A DNA stretch of 64,000 nucleotides, from NCBI GenBank assembly GCA_026168455.1, contig CM047431.1:57494910-57558909 (forward strand), written 5' to 3'. The translations under genes and the position numbers were made by a program. The notes under the pieces were generated by a model. The model saw nothing but the letters and a program-made list of their open reading frames with translations, made no database searches and had not been told where the DNA came from. Of this stretch, positions 36,112 through 48,522 are shown piece after piece. The first letter of the stretch is position 1, and each line of letters opens with the position of its first letter. This DNA comes from Theocolax elegans. Lineage: Eukaryota > Arthropoda > Insecta > Hymenoptera > Cerocephalidae.

Positions 36112-37078
36112 CATATAACATGTTTTTAACGAGTCGAATAATTTTACTATTACAAAGCTTTCTCTATGAGCAAAAAATATCATGTTTGTTGTAAATCTAT
36201 TTATTATTTATTAATTGTTCATTTATGTGCTAAATTTTAGGAAGAAATAATCATTCGTTTTTGAGAACCATCCCTTTTAAAATAAATTTCAACCGATTAA
36301 ACATAGCTTAAAATCGTGAAAAAAAAATAAAATTTATATTTTAACAACAAATAAAAATTTATGTCTAAAATTCGACCCGTAGATAAATCATTTATAAGCG
36401 CAGGACAACAAACTTATATTATTATAAATTAATGGATTTTTTAAATTATGTTTATACAATGTAGTCAACCCGTTAAAATTCATATGTATATTATACAGTA
36501 GAATCGTTATTAAATTCTAATGTAACATTTGAAAAAAAACAGTCTTCGTATCCGACGAATAGACGAATAGTAAGAAATTACTTTTCTGTATTGTAATTAC
36601 ATTTAAATAAAAGCTTATACGTACAAAATTAAGTATATTAAATGTAACAATTATATTTTATTTCTATAATTATAATTATGTTAATTTAAAATACTATAAC
36701 GCTACGTTGAATGTTACAATGTTAATCCTTATGAAACGACAATAATTGCTCAAAAGTCTTAGTAAAATCTACTCAACGAATCTTTATCGTAAATTTAATC
36801 CAAATAATTCAGTAAAACGAAAAAATGTGGTATTAAAAATTATTACATTGCTGTAATAACGTGAATATATACTCAGATTACCATAATTTTTAGTTTAATA
36901 TTAAATATTAAAATGTATATATAGGAAGTTTTAACACGGTTATAATAAAAATTACGATATAATCCGAATGTATATATACGTTACTATACAACAGTATAAT
37001 CATTTTTAATAGAACACTTTCCTCAGTGTAATATTTACTCAACCGATTAAGATATCGCACTTTAGTCAATTTCGGTTA
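36112..37078. repeat. Duplication unit Y, copy 2 (no SINE)
   Basis: Second copy of unit Y. It retains the uninterrupted pre-insertion site AATAGAACACTTTCCTCA at 37008-37025. Unique sequence follows at about 37079. Confidence 0.88.
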
Positions 37079-37099
37079 ATTGGTCAGTAATTTGCCCTC

Positions 37100-37640
37100 G
37101 AAGTTTTTTTTAACGTGTAGACCGATCTCGCAACGTCGCGGTCTCGGCAGCATCTATCCATCGGAGAGGCCGGAGCAACCAACGAATTCGAGGATCAACC
37201 GATATTTTTTGCACCGAAAAAAAAAGAGAATTGGGTAAAATGAAAAAAAAGGAAGCTCCGTCACACCCTGCGGGGGATGCGCGCGCTCGGTCTTTAACGC
37301 AGCGCGATATCTCATTGGTTTTCGCCCCGTCGAGCGGAGGCGAGTGTCCTACTTAACGCCGCGACCCAATTCGATATCCCAGGCCGTTCCTTCGGCGACG
37401 AGTCTCTCTGAAGCTCCCTTCTGGTGGGTGCTTTGGCTTTGTCTTTGTCTTTGTCTTCCTCCTTTCTCCTTTCTCCTTTCTCCTTTCTCAGCCCCCTTTC
37501 CTCTGGCGCACTCGACTCGTAGCCCAGCCCGCATATAATGTGCGCTTCCCAGCCAGACTTTTGATCCCGTTTTAGAGTCTTCCTCGTAAAGTTACCAAGA
37601 CTCGCGGCGCGCGCGTATATATCCACGTCCGATACGTTCT
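37100..37640. other. GC-rich single-copy island with CTTTGT and CTCCTTT repeats
   Basis: CpG-rich sequence (CGCGATATC, GCGCGCGC, CGCCCCGTCGAGCGG) replaces the AT-rich background immediately after the Y cluster. Short tandem CTTTGT units and four CTCCTTT units lie at 37436-37488. The 104-codon minus-strand frame is Lys/Glu/Arg-rich because of these repeats. The island could be an alternative promoter or leader exon region, but I could not define clean splice sites. Confidence 0.35.
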
Positions 37641-39091
37641 CCTTGGCTTTAATGCTTTGGGAATTAAATCAAACCGAGTAGCCAAACGGGCTGTATCGAT
37701 TCTATACTCTCTATCCAATCGTTTTAACTATTACACTATTCAGTTATATTGCGTAACGTTATTATTTATAACTCTTCTCGTTCTTTTCTTTATCTGCGGC
37801 TTGATTTGCTGGATCATTTTTTTTTAAATATATATTAAAATATTCGCGTTTAAGCGTTGTAGTTACGTGTCACTAAAAAATAAATATAATAACGACAAAA
37901 AACACTATTATCTATCTTGTCTGGCGTACGAGTGACCTTGCTACTGAAATAATAACCGAGAGATTTTTCGAGGATAATTGTATCCAAAACCAAAGATCTC
38001 ATATTATCATTTGAAAGGTATGCCTTTACAACGATTGTTCAACGATTCATCAATAATAGGAAAAATTACACTAAAAAAGTTCAGGTTACCCTACCGAGCG
38101 AGACGGAATAAGGATGAGCATGCTTTCAGTAGTTTCATTTCTCACGAAGGTGCATCTTAGCTGGTGATTACCGATGAATCCTATATTCTTCGTTATTTGT
38201 TCCCCCAGTAGCAATTATATTTCTACTAAATAACACAATAACATATAAGTAATAATAACAATATTAATAATAATATTAATAAAAAAACAGCACCAATTAT
38301 AAATATTAATGGTAAAAAAAAAATAAAATATAAAAAGATGTAATCAACAACACTTTATTGGGTCAATAGGTCATTGTGTTTTTTCTCCAGTTACTAATTA
38401 TTTTGTAAAAATATAACTATCGTATTGTAAAAAATAAAAAAAATTATTATTACGTTAAAAAAAGCTTGTAAAAACAACGTGCATCTTCACCAAAATAAGA
38501 TATAGGGGTAAATATAGTTAACACTACGTCTTTTTATATTGATTTTTCGAAGAAAAAATTTGTATTTGAAAAGGGAGCGAACATAACGAATAAGATAAGA
38601 TCCTTTGCTATCTGTACACTTGAAGCATTTCACGTATAATCTTCGTGTGACCTGTAACTGCGAGTTAATTTTTAGTTTTTCGCCCACCAACTGCGCTTAT
38701 TCCGTTCTACACTTGTCTCATAGATTATAAACCTGTTCTACTGCGAATAGTATATAACTCGCTACTTAATTCGGTCGTTTCTTTTAACGTTTATTCGTAC
38801 CTGGACGAAGGGTATTTCGTGATAAAAATTACCGTGACACTACGGTCAATTTGTGGTGATTTTTTTTTTTTTTTTAATATTTTTCCGTGCTTTGGATTGT
38901 TATTTAGAGATATATAGACCATGTGTAAATCTCGTTAGAGAAAAATTGACGTAATATAATTTTAAAAAAAATATAATAAATTAAAAAAATATTCGTTTGT
39001 AGCAAATGTTCCTTTTTTTCAGTGGAATAACCTTCTATTTTTTTATTTAAACCTCACACTTGTAAACTTGACTTTCTCTGCTTTCACGTAG
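37641..39091. other. AT-rich stretch before the 39.1 kb exon candidate
   Basis: No gene or repeat supported. It ends with a pyrimidine-containing acceptor (CTCTGCTTTCACGTAG) at 39091. Confidence 0.4.
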
Positions 39092-39263
39092 TGCCGAAAT
39101 CGTGCAATTCTGCAAGTCAAAACAATATACCTCCCGCGAACGAAACGTTGAACATTTTATCCACAATATTGATCTACAAGGAGATCGTGCCGTTTACTGG
39201 CAACTTTTGGTTTGGTATGCGACTAGATTATATGAACTTGATTATCCTCGAAATGTTGCCGAG
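39092..39263 (+). CDS. Candidate internal coding exon of an unrecognised protein
   Basis: The block begins after acceptor CTTTCACGTAG and ends at donor GAG|GTATGT (39264). Read from 39093 (one leading base completes a codon from the previous exon) it gives 57 codons without a stop and ends in phase 0. The encoded segment contains QFCKSKQYTSRER, then GDRAVYWQLLVWYATRLYEL and ends PRNVAE. It has tryptophans, charged residues and mixed codon use, unlike the low-complexity frames elsewhere. G+C is higher than in the flanks. I do not recognise the family. An overlapping +1 frame (39091-39342) is also open, so chance cannot be excluded. The window shows no neighbouring coding exons. If genuine, it belongs to a + strand gene with long introns, possibly the one fed by the leader exons upstream. 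Confidence 0.4.
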
Positions 39264-40101
39264 GTATGTACGTACGAATATTTACTGCCTGTTGAATAAC
39301 ATATACCTAAAAAGAGTTAACCATCCATGTGTAAAACAGTGAACACATTCCGCAACGATTCTGAGAAAAATTAAGCGCTTATCGAAAAATCGTAAACTCT
39401 TGTAATCTCCGAACGTCGCGATGATCTCTTCCTCGAAATTTCAAATCCAAAGTATATATATATATGGAAATACCGCTTTATCACAAAATTGAAGTGATTG
39501 ATAAAGTTTCATCTCTAGCACGTATACGTATAGTTATATTATTGTCAATACTATATCTATATATGTATATGCGATCTCCAAAACTTTAAAAATTCACACA
39601 AAATATATCTATATACAAGCAGAAATTCCGTGATTATATGCGTCAAGGATTTTTATATACTGATCGATCATAAAATCGCGCGGTCTGCTAGTGACAGTGC
39701 GCTAAAATCAATTTACCCTCTTCCTATTCTGTTAGTCACGAGGTTTTTAAATTATAAAAGATATATTATTTTTCACCGGTTTTCTCCTCCCGTATCATGT
39801 TTCGTATTCAACCTACATTTTATACAATTATTTTTTTTTTCCCTCGTTACTTCCTCTTCGCCGATTATAGAAGCTTTTTCCTGCTATTGTTTCAAGTATA
39901 ACGTTCGATGAGAATTTCCAATTTAATTTCGGTAATGTGTCGCGCCGTAAATAAAATCTATATAAAATCTCTACTAGAGATATATTCTGCTGTACTCTTT
40001 TTCTATTTTTTGGTTTATTATTATATTCCACTTTCGATATTTTGAATATTGTTAGGTCAATGTATAAGTAATTTAAATTTTTCTAATTGATTTTTAATCA
40101 C
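39264..40101. other. AT-rich stretch after the exon candidate
   Basis: TA-rich microsatellite-like words (39450-39560). No further exon recognised. Confidence 0.4.
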
Positions 40102-41467
40102 CCCTGGTGGAAATACGAACAATTTTTTACCGATAAAATAGGAATTTTTTATACTGTACTACCAATATTCTGGGTATAAAAAATAGCTATTTTATTTCTA
40201 TATGTGTAACGTTTTTTGGTCCTTAAATAACACATTAAATATGGTCTATTGGGATTCGGCATTTTCTACCTATAAAGTAGTTATAAGTTTGTTCTTATAT
40301 TTTTCAGGCTTATAAATTACTTATTAAACGTTATTACGTTATAGTTATAATCATTTTTTTATTAATATAAAATAATTTACCTATCTCATAAATTGAGCAA
40401 TTAGGATTTTTAAAGCATTTTTAAAGAATACAAAAATAATGCAGAAATTAAAAAGTATTTATATATACATAACTCAAAAAAAATTTGAAAAGAATTCTTT
40501 TTCGCGAACCTTATTATTATTTTTAATTAACTTATAGGTATTTTTATATTGTTTTAGTTTATATATTTACACTAATTACATATATTTGACGCAGAAAAAC
40601 GCTGGAAAAATTTTTGCCCTAACCGGGAATCGAACCCCGCAACGCACGCACCAAACGCAAACGCTCTATCCACTAAGCTAACGCAACGCTTACATGCAAA
40701 TGTTTGGAACTTGTATATACAGATCATCCATGTATTAATATCTTAATAATTGCTATTTATTCTTTGATCTATATACATAAGATGTTAGGCAGTAATTAAC
40801 TAATTTAAATATTGATGGTCTTGATCTTGACGATGTCTACCAAAGAGATATCTTCTTCATTTTTTCTATATTATTATAATTTCTTAAAAGTATATGAATA
40901 CTTTTATAATACTTATTTATACCCTAATACATAATATATTATTTAGCTACTATATGTAAAAGGGCATTCTGCTATAATATAAATTTATTTACAAAGAAAT
41001 AAATAAATAATACTAATTTTTAAATTCAAACTATTTATTTAAAAATAATATAGAAAGTTTCTAGGTATTTAATAGTTCTATTTTTAAGCTATTATTTATA
41101 CCTAGTTTCTACCTATTAAAAATAGTGTTTGTATATATAAGAAAAAATTTTAACAGTTTATTTAAGTAAATAATTATACATGAAATGTATATTGACAATA
41201 CATATTTTTAATTTTATGAACTTTAAAAATTAAATTTTAGGTTATTTTTACAAATATTTTTTATAGCTTTTTTATAGATATAAAAACTAGTGTTAAATTT
41301 AATAGCATATTTTGTGTCTATTTTTTGGCTATTTAATATAGTATAATTATTTTATACCAATAAAATAGGTATTTAATCGACATTTTCTACAAAATATTAT
41401 GATTTCTATATTTTATACCTATAAACTACTTTGGTGACTATAAAATATTTTTGAATTTCCACCAGGG
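40102..41467. mobile_element. Non-autonomous DNA element, termini CCCTGGTGGAAAT, about 1.37 kb
   Basis: The left end CCCTGGTGGAAAT is perfectly complemented at the right end ATTTCCACCAGGG. Inner sequences also pair loosely, with many copies of words such as TATAAAATAGCTATTT and ATAGGTAT. The flanks share AC on each side. There is no coding frame. The termini closely resemble those of the 172-bp element at 4153-4324 (CCCTGGTAGAAAAT), so the short one may derive from the same superfamily. It contains the tRNA-like sequence at 40615-40687. Confidence 0.65.
40615..40687 (-). pseudogene. tRNA-like pseudogene, Gln(TTG)-like, inside a DNA element
   Basis: On the minus strand a 73-nt tRNA-sized unit can be folded. 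The D arm is GCTT...GAGC with an A-box-like TAGCTTAGTGGA. The anticodon arm shows 4 of 5 pairs, and the loop GTTTGGT would place TTG at positions 34-36. The T arm is CGGGG-TTCGATT-CCCGG with a good B box. The acceptor stem pairs poorly and one T-stem pair is broken, so it is unlikely to give a functional tRNA. It may be a degenerate tRNA or the head of a lost SINE captured by the surrounding element. Confidence 0.55.
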
Positions 41468-42437
41468 ACATGTCATTTACCCATATATCTTGGGATATTG
41501 GCGATATTATACATAATATAATCATAAATACATGGTTTACATTAATGATATTTTTAAATAAATAATAATTAAATCTTTTCAGATTTTTAAATCGCTAATT
41601 ATCGTATTATAGTTTTAGGGTTTGAAGTTTATACCTTTTTAAGTAAAAACAATTGTTTATTCAATTATATTATTAAAAAAATGATTTTTCTCAATGTCAA
41701 CCTTTCTTGTGTTTCAAATTATCTGTATGAATCTTTTCATATTTTTAATTCAATATTTTAGATATAATTTTTGGGTTAAAATGTGTAGATCTCTATAATT
41801 TTGGTATGACAAATCCTTTTAATGGATTGTTTCGCGTTTAATTGTGTATAAGTGTTAATGGTTTTTTTAGTGTAATCGATTCGTAATCGCATAATTAGGA
41901 TTTTCGGTACATTTTCTTGAAAATTTTGGTTTGATGGTTAACTTAAATTGTTCACTAAAAACCGCAAATTATTCAATAATATCGTGCACATTGGTTAGCG
42001 AACGGGCTTTTTTTTCTTCTTCAGTTGTAAATTGTTTTCCCAATAATAAGATGTTCTCTCTACCACGATGGTATAATATAGAAATAAATTCGAAATTTAC
42101 GTAACAATGTATTATATATCGAAAGTTGATGTAGATATTGAATATTACTTAAAGTTTCTTATATATAGCTTAACACTGGAATTTCCAAGCCGTTTCCCTA
42201 AGGTTTCCAAAGATAGGATTATTTCAATACCGTTGAAAACTCCGGGACAAAGTTTCCTCTATACAGTAGAATTACACCCGGTAGTTTGACAACATGAAAA
42301 TTGGGACCGATGTTTGGAATAGTAGTAAATAAGTACTATTTATATGGAAGATTCGCGAATTTATCAATATATCTTAGTTAAGAGGTGAAATAAAGAAAAG
42401 CAATAAGTAGTTTCTTTTTATGACATGGCATCTTCTA
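41468..42437. other. AT-rich spacer
   Basis: No gene supported. Diverged words around 41580-41830 (AATTTTTGGGTTAAAA, TTTTTAATTCAATATTTTA) recall 11930-12180, suggesting an old shared repeat that I could not bound. Confidence 0.3.
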
Positions 42438-42678
42438 CGTGTTTAAAAAAGTTCTTGTAAAAATTACAATATGTTGTTTAATAAAAGAGAGACAAACTTG
42501 ATAAATAATCGAAATTACTATTTTTTATAGGAAAATTTACAAGACTTATAGTAAATATTAATAGATTATGTAGTTACATTTTCCTATAACAAAATATAGT
42601 AATTTTTATCATTTGTCAAGTTTGTCTCTCTTTTATTAAACAACATTGTAATTTTTACTAAAACATTTTTCCTCCGTG
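42438..42678. mobile_element. Palindromic MITE, CACGGAGGAAAAA end, TA target site
   Basis: The right end reads, on the minus strand, CACGGAGGAAAAATG, then TTTAGTAAAAATTACAATG and AAAGAGAGACAAACTTGACA. The left arm is a close complement, but its outermost bases (CGTGTTTAAAAAAGTT) have decayed. TA lies outside both ends. It matches the 9793-9989 element in overall design and in the CAGACTTGACAA/GACAAACTTGACA block, so the two are members of one family. Confidence 0.7.
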
Positions 42679-44255
42679 TAAGTGAACAAAATAGTTATTG
42701 TTTTTATTTACTGAATAATGTTTATATTTTTTATATACCAAATTAATGTTTTTATTTTTTTTCACACCATTAACTGGGAAGTTCTAGTCGTCATTTCTAG
42801 TCGTCGAAGATTAATTAATATTGTAAGACAATAATTTATTACAATATGTTAGTGAGAGATGATTCTCGAAACTAATAACATTCTGGTTAAATGAATAAAA
42901 TAAAATAAAATAAAATATGGTTTTAAAATTTCCGGTTTCTCGTTTTAAAAATACCGCAGGTTATTCGTAAACGTTCTTAAAATTTGTCCGACTATTGGGT
43001 CTTTCACCATTTGGACTATGGAAGAGAAAATTTGTCTCTCTCCCGTAAGCTCAATTAAAGCTCGAATCAGCTGATCTCCATTCTCTTATTAACTTTTGGA
43101 AGAATCACAACTTTCAGAGATCGCATCTGTCAACCTTAAAAGCTAGTAAATCGTTAATAACATGTTACTGCAATTTGTTCCGACAATCTGGTTTACTTAC
43201 AAATGAAATTATAATTACATAAAGATTAATAATGAAACCTGGATAAACGTGGAATGTTTAGCGATTAGGCGAATCCGAACTCAAGATTCAATTCGCCAAG
43301 GATATAGATAGATAGAAGTGCACGTACTGACGCCTGTACCGATGACCTTGAATTTTCACAGAATGGATTAACCAGCTTCTGCGCGGGATGCAAATTCAAT
43401 GATTGCGGACTGGTTAACCGGTAAACGTGAGACACACCAGTACTCTGTTCCTAGACTACAACGAGACATTTCTCCTTTCCTCCTTCTCTGCAACGCTGCT
43501 CGATGCTTTTCATGTTATTCGAATGTTAATTCGAAATTCATTGCAATTCTGCGTATCTACGATCGCGTGCGGTAAACAATTTTCATCGAGGAATTGCAGT
43601 TTCGATGCGTTACCAATGGTTCCAGTTGCAATTAAGAAATGTCGAAATGACACTAAACGCAGAGAGATATGAGGTATGAGATATATAAGTTTGGATACAA
43701 ATTCGAAACGAAGAGAATTTCGTAATGAAAACTACTGTGAGAGCACAGTAAATATATGGGCTCGACATTGCGTATAGGGAGCAGTGTTTTTATGATTCTT
43801 CAAACTTTTGAGATGAATAATTATTTATAATAATACTATTGGCCACTTGTAAGTTTATAACTATCGAAAAGCTCTTGCCGCAAGAGTTTTTTCAAAACTG
43901 AAAAAAATCATGTGGCGTGGTGGTCTTCTTATTTTAAATATTCGAGTTCCCGCAAAGTTCATAAATCCAATACGGGGAGAATTTTTTTAATGAAAATTGA
44001 CATGATATATCTGAGATATGAATAATCAAATTGTGACAATATACTTATTTGGAAACATTATGCCTTTTCGAGTTAATAGTTCTTGTACAGCTATAATAAT
44101 AACTATGGATAAATCTCAATCCGTTATTCAATTTCATCACTAACAATTTTTTTATCGTACTCTGAAAATTATTTCCAACTCCAAAAAATTTAGATGGATT
44201 TTAAATTTCAGATCCGACCAGTTGATCTAAAATCACTTACACATGTGCGCGCGTG

Positions 44256-44306
<51 letters not shown>

Positions 44307-44744
44307 AATAATGTATACATCAATGTACAATTCGTTTACGATTAAATTTACCGATATCCAGCGAGTAATATACGCATAAATCAATGAAATCCATTTCCTC
44401 GTTGTCTGCAAGACAAATAGTCGTAGTTTTCGAGGTTATGTTCCGTTTTGTTATTCAACTCTGCGCGGAACTCTGCGTGTGTTATGAATAACCGACATAC
44501 ATATATATACATATATATATATAAATATGCATGTATGTATTTGTGAAATGTAAGTGGTCCGACTCTCACGCATGTGCAGTAGTAGTTTAGAGGTATACAG
44601 TTACTATTCTCGTGTACTGTATCAACGTATGTACCATAATTCGAATTATGAGTTCCTATCTTATTCTATGCAAAGTTTGATTAACCTTCGGTTTGATTCA
44701 CGCGTATAGCTCTCTGCATGTATACATATACGCGTGATATCGTG
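42679..44744. other. Mixed AT-rich and mid-GC sequence
   Basis: Bases 43250-43680 have higher G+C and no repeat partner, possible conserved non-coding DNA. An 81-codon frame there lacks exon context. A GT microsatellite is at 44269-44300, with TA-rich words at 44500-44540. Confidence 0.35.
44269..44300. repeat. (GT)n microsatellite
   Basis: Sixteen GT units flanked by TA runs. Confidence 0.92.
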
Positions 44745-45887
44745 TCCAGTAGTTCTCCTGAATTTTTTCAGATTTTTACGGGTTCGTTATTTTAAGTTTC
44801 AGAAAGTCAAAGTTGATATTTCAGCACTTTTTTGCATTATATGCCCATTTTCATGAATTTTTAGCTCCCAGGGGATGCATTTTTCACTATAAACATAAAT
44901 ATGACTTTTTTTGCAAAATTTTCCGTACTTTTCATTAAAAATACTTTTAAAGACATAAATGTATGCTGTCACACTCTTGTAAGCCATTTAAACCTTAAAT
45001 AGTGAAAATCAGCAATTCTGTTCCGGACTCTGGTAACCTAATACTGTCTAAAACATGTCTTTTTATAGTCAGAAACTGCCTTTATATTTCCAGAGTGGGT
45101 CTAAACTATTAAGACCAATTTTGATCAAAATATCTGGGACAAATGCCCGAAATATCAATAGAAATGTAGACTTATCTATTGCTTTATAACGATGAATCTG
45201 TTAGCATGAACATTTCAAAAAACTTCATGCAGTTACCTTGGAGTGATAGAATAGCAACTACACTTTTTGCAGTATCAATCCAATTTCCTGTAAGCTTTTA
45301 AAAATACAAAATATTATTATACAATTATAAAAACTTAATTTTTAAACATTTATAATGCTGGATTTTTAGTTTTAGAACTTTTACAAGAATTATGATACTA
45401 ATCTGAAAGGATTACTATAAAAGTATCAATATTATTATTATTATTTAGCTAACAGATTCATCGTTATAAGGCAACAAATATACATTTATATTAATATTTC
45501 GTATTGATCAAAGTGGTCTTAATGGTTTACAGCCACTCTGGAAATTTATAGGCAATTTCTAACTATAAGAAGACATCTTTTAGACAGTATTTGGTTTTCA
45601 GAGTCCGGAGCAGAATTGCTGATTTTCACTATTTAAGATTTAAATGGCTTACAAGAGTGTGACAGCATACATTTATCACTTTAAAAGTATTTTTAATGGA
45701 AAATTCAGAAAATTTTACAAAAAAAATCATATTAACGTTTATAATGAAAACTGCATCCTCTGGGATCTACAAATTTATGAAAATGGGCATATAATGCAAA
45801 AAAGTGCTAAAATCGCAACTTTGACTCTCTGTAACTGAAAATAATGGGCCCGAAAAAATCTGAAAAAATTCAGGAGATACTAGTGGA
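44745..45887. mobile_element. Long inverted-repeat element, arms of about 450 bp
   Basis: Left arm 44745-45205 (TCCAGTAGTTCTCCTGAATT ... GAATCTGTTAGC) and right arm 45448-45887 (GCTAACAGATTC ... AATTCAGGAGATACTAGTGG) are reverse complements along almost their whole length. They are separated by a 242-bp centre. Divergence is moderate. Both arms contain the mirror frame beginning MAYKSVTAYIY (45644-45838 on plus, 44799-44987 on minus), because the same sequence is present in both orientations. The differences between the two frames are mostly amino-acid changing, so I see no sign of protein constraint. This is a foldback-type non-autonomous transposon or a hairpin RNA locus. Confidence 0.8.
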
Positions 45888-46637
45888 TACCTCTATAACA
45901 TATTCCCACAGTTATAGCAATATTCATTTTTTTCATCTTTGATTTTACAGAGAACCACCCATATATATAAGGAAATGTGAACGTAATCTTGGTATTTCGA
46001 GGGGTCAAGTTTCAATTCGAACGCACTTATTACATTTCCAATATTTTCATTTAAACACCGTTGCATTATAGTAGTAATACTAGTATTTTCTTTTATTGAA
46101 ATAAAATACAGCCTGACAAGTATGAAGAAACATTCTAGTTTGTTCATCGAAATCGAAAAAAACTCATAGGTTGTCAAATTGCACGTACGGTAAAAAATGA
46201 AATATACAAAGAATCTATAGATTTCCATAAAGTTGGAAAAGTTGAATCGAGGGAGGCCCATTACCTACGCAGTCCACGGCCGTACATTTAAATATCGATT
46301 TTTCAACTCTGCCGGTCTTAGCTCTCTCACTCTCTCTCTCTCTCTCTTTCTCTTTCTGAACGAGTCTTGTTTAGCCGTCCCTAAGATCCGATAACGATTA
46401 GCCACGAGGAAACTGGCCGCTCGGGCAATTATCTCGATAAGACCGAGCGATTACAATAACCAACTACCCGGGGATATACCACCACACCCGGTTATACTTA
46501 TCAAATGTACAGTATATGTATATATATATATATATATACACTGCGCCAAACGCCACCAGTCGCTTCCGACTCTTAGCTATTCACGAATTTGCATTCGGCT
46601 ACGTTTCTCCCAGGCAGTTTAATTAGTCACCTCTTCC

Positions 46638-46689
<52 letters not shown>

Positions 46690-48522
46690 GTCTTTCTCTC
46701 CCACTAATGAGAACATTTTGTTAACATGCCTCGTGGTTACCAGATCGCTAATCCAAATCGTACAATTTCTTTTTTGCTTTTATCGTACTGACTATAATGG
46801 ACTTAGTGTCCTTCGGCCAAATAAAAGTTATCTATCTATATCTATACCTATATAGAATGAAAGCGTATACGAGCCTTTTTCTTCTAGATTAGCAAGGAGA
46901 GTACTTGAATTTCGGGAAACTAATTTTTCGGAAACTGTCGAATATGATTATATCTTACTCGAAAATATGTCAATCCGGATCTCCTGGTTTTGTACGATAA
47001 CTTCTGTGGACAAAGATGTGTACCACACTTTCGAAAGATCTATTAGGAGATATTGTAATTGCTCCGGTTGTGACTAAACTTTCTATAGTTAGTCGAATAT
47101 GGTCAAAATAACTTGAAATCAATAGGTTGATATTTTACGTTGGGTTTAAAAATACAAATTCGAAAAAATGGGATTGAAAGATTCCTTGAATAATTTTTGA
47201 TAAATACACTTTGAACGTTATTATTTTGTCTAACTAAACCTCAACACAATTTAAAATATTCTTATGAATTTTAATAATGCTTAAAATTGTTTTTGTAAAT
47301 GAAACAAAATATTTAATAAGTCATTAGTACGACTGATTTTCGTGCGTTTAACCTCAATTTCTGTAATTTTTCCAAGTTTATTTTAAAATTTTTCGCGGTA
47401 GCCTTTATAAATAATACTATTTCCAAATACACTTTTCCACTTCAATTTATTGAAGATAAAGATTTAATTTAAAGGAACTTGCTCAATTTTTTCAAAAATA
47501 TTCTACTGTATTCTACTAAAATATTCCATGTATATTCTGAAACTTATGCTACAATCTATTTTTTTTTAAACAAATCATAAACTCGCGTAAAATCGTATTA
47601 CAGGTAGTATATGTGTGAGTCTAAATATACATGTTTCTCAAATATATACATGAGTTATACATTTACGGGGCGAACTACATTTCTAAAATACAATGGGCCC
47701 ATATAGGTTATCCAATGCACTTATCAGTATTAGAACACAGGAACATTTCGATAATTTATTTTTCGGAACGTATATACGTATATACGTGTATAAGACAATC
47801 GATATATTTTTTTTTATTTGACGTGGAATATTTTAAAAGCAACTGTTGTAAGTTTTATAATATACCTATAACAAGTGTCTATAAGTAAAATAACCACAAA
47901 GTAGAGGTAGTGACCATTTAAAAACCTTTATTTTCTTCCCGCGGGTATAGTCGTCACATTGGTCAATTCTTTTGGGTAAAACGCTCATATTCCACAATTT
48001 CAGGTAAACTCGTTTCTCGGAGTTCAAGTACTCTCTCCTTGTAAGTTTCACGGATCTCTACGATCAACAGTTGGAAGTCTCGGTGTATACATAGCTCTAT
48101 GTACATCACTCTCAAAAGAAGTTATTAGAATTCTTTTAATAACTTTCTCGAGTAGTTGACCCGTACAGTCAGAAAACCTCATTATTTTTACCTAAACGAT
48201 TTTACCGTACGTCCTTAACAGTACTCTGACATTTTATATTTTTTCATATATTGCCTATACGATATATAAACAACGTGCGCGTTTAAAGTAACATTAATCG
48301 TGCGTTACTCGAAATATTTTTACTTACGCAGATGTGATAGCCAATTGCAGGAATCTACTTTTAAATATTCAAAATTTTTCTGCAATTATCGAACTAAAAA
48401 TCTGGAAAAATTTATACGTTGTACTTAAGCAATATAGAAGAAGCTGACAGAGAGATTTTTTTGAATAATTAATTTTGAATTAATTAAAAATTAATAACCA
48501 GTTTTTGTCGGTAATGATTAAG
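45888..48522. other. Unannotated stretch with GC island and CT microsatellites
   Basis: A minus-strand frame of 122 codons (45893-46261) borders the hairpin but is unrecognised and has background composition. Bases 46260-46600 are GC-richer and single-copy. Simple repeats lie at 46326-46355 (CT), 46513-46538 (TA) and 46642-46685 (CT). The rest is AT-rich. Confidence 0.35.
46642..46685. repeat. (CT)n microsatellite
   Basis: About 22 CT units followed by GTCTGTCT variants. Confidence 0.93.

Noticed and set aside
45893..46261. 122-codon minus-strand frame beside the long hairpin
   Set aside because: Background base composition, no recognised domain, no splice sites. Could be revisited if conserved in relatives.
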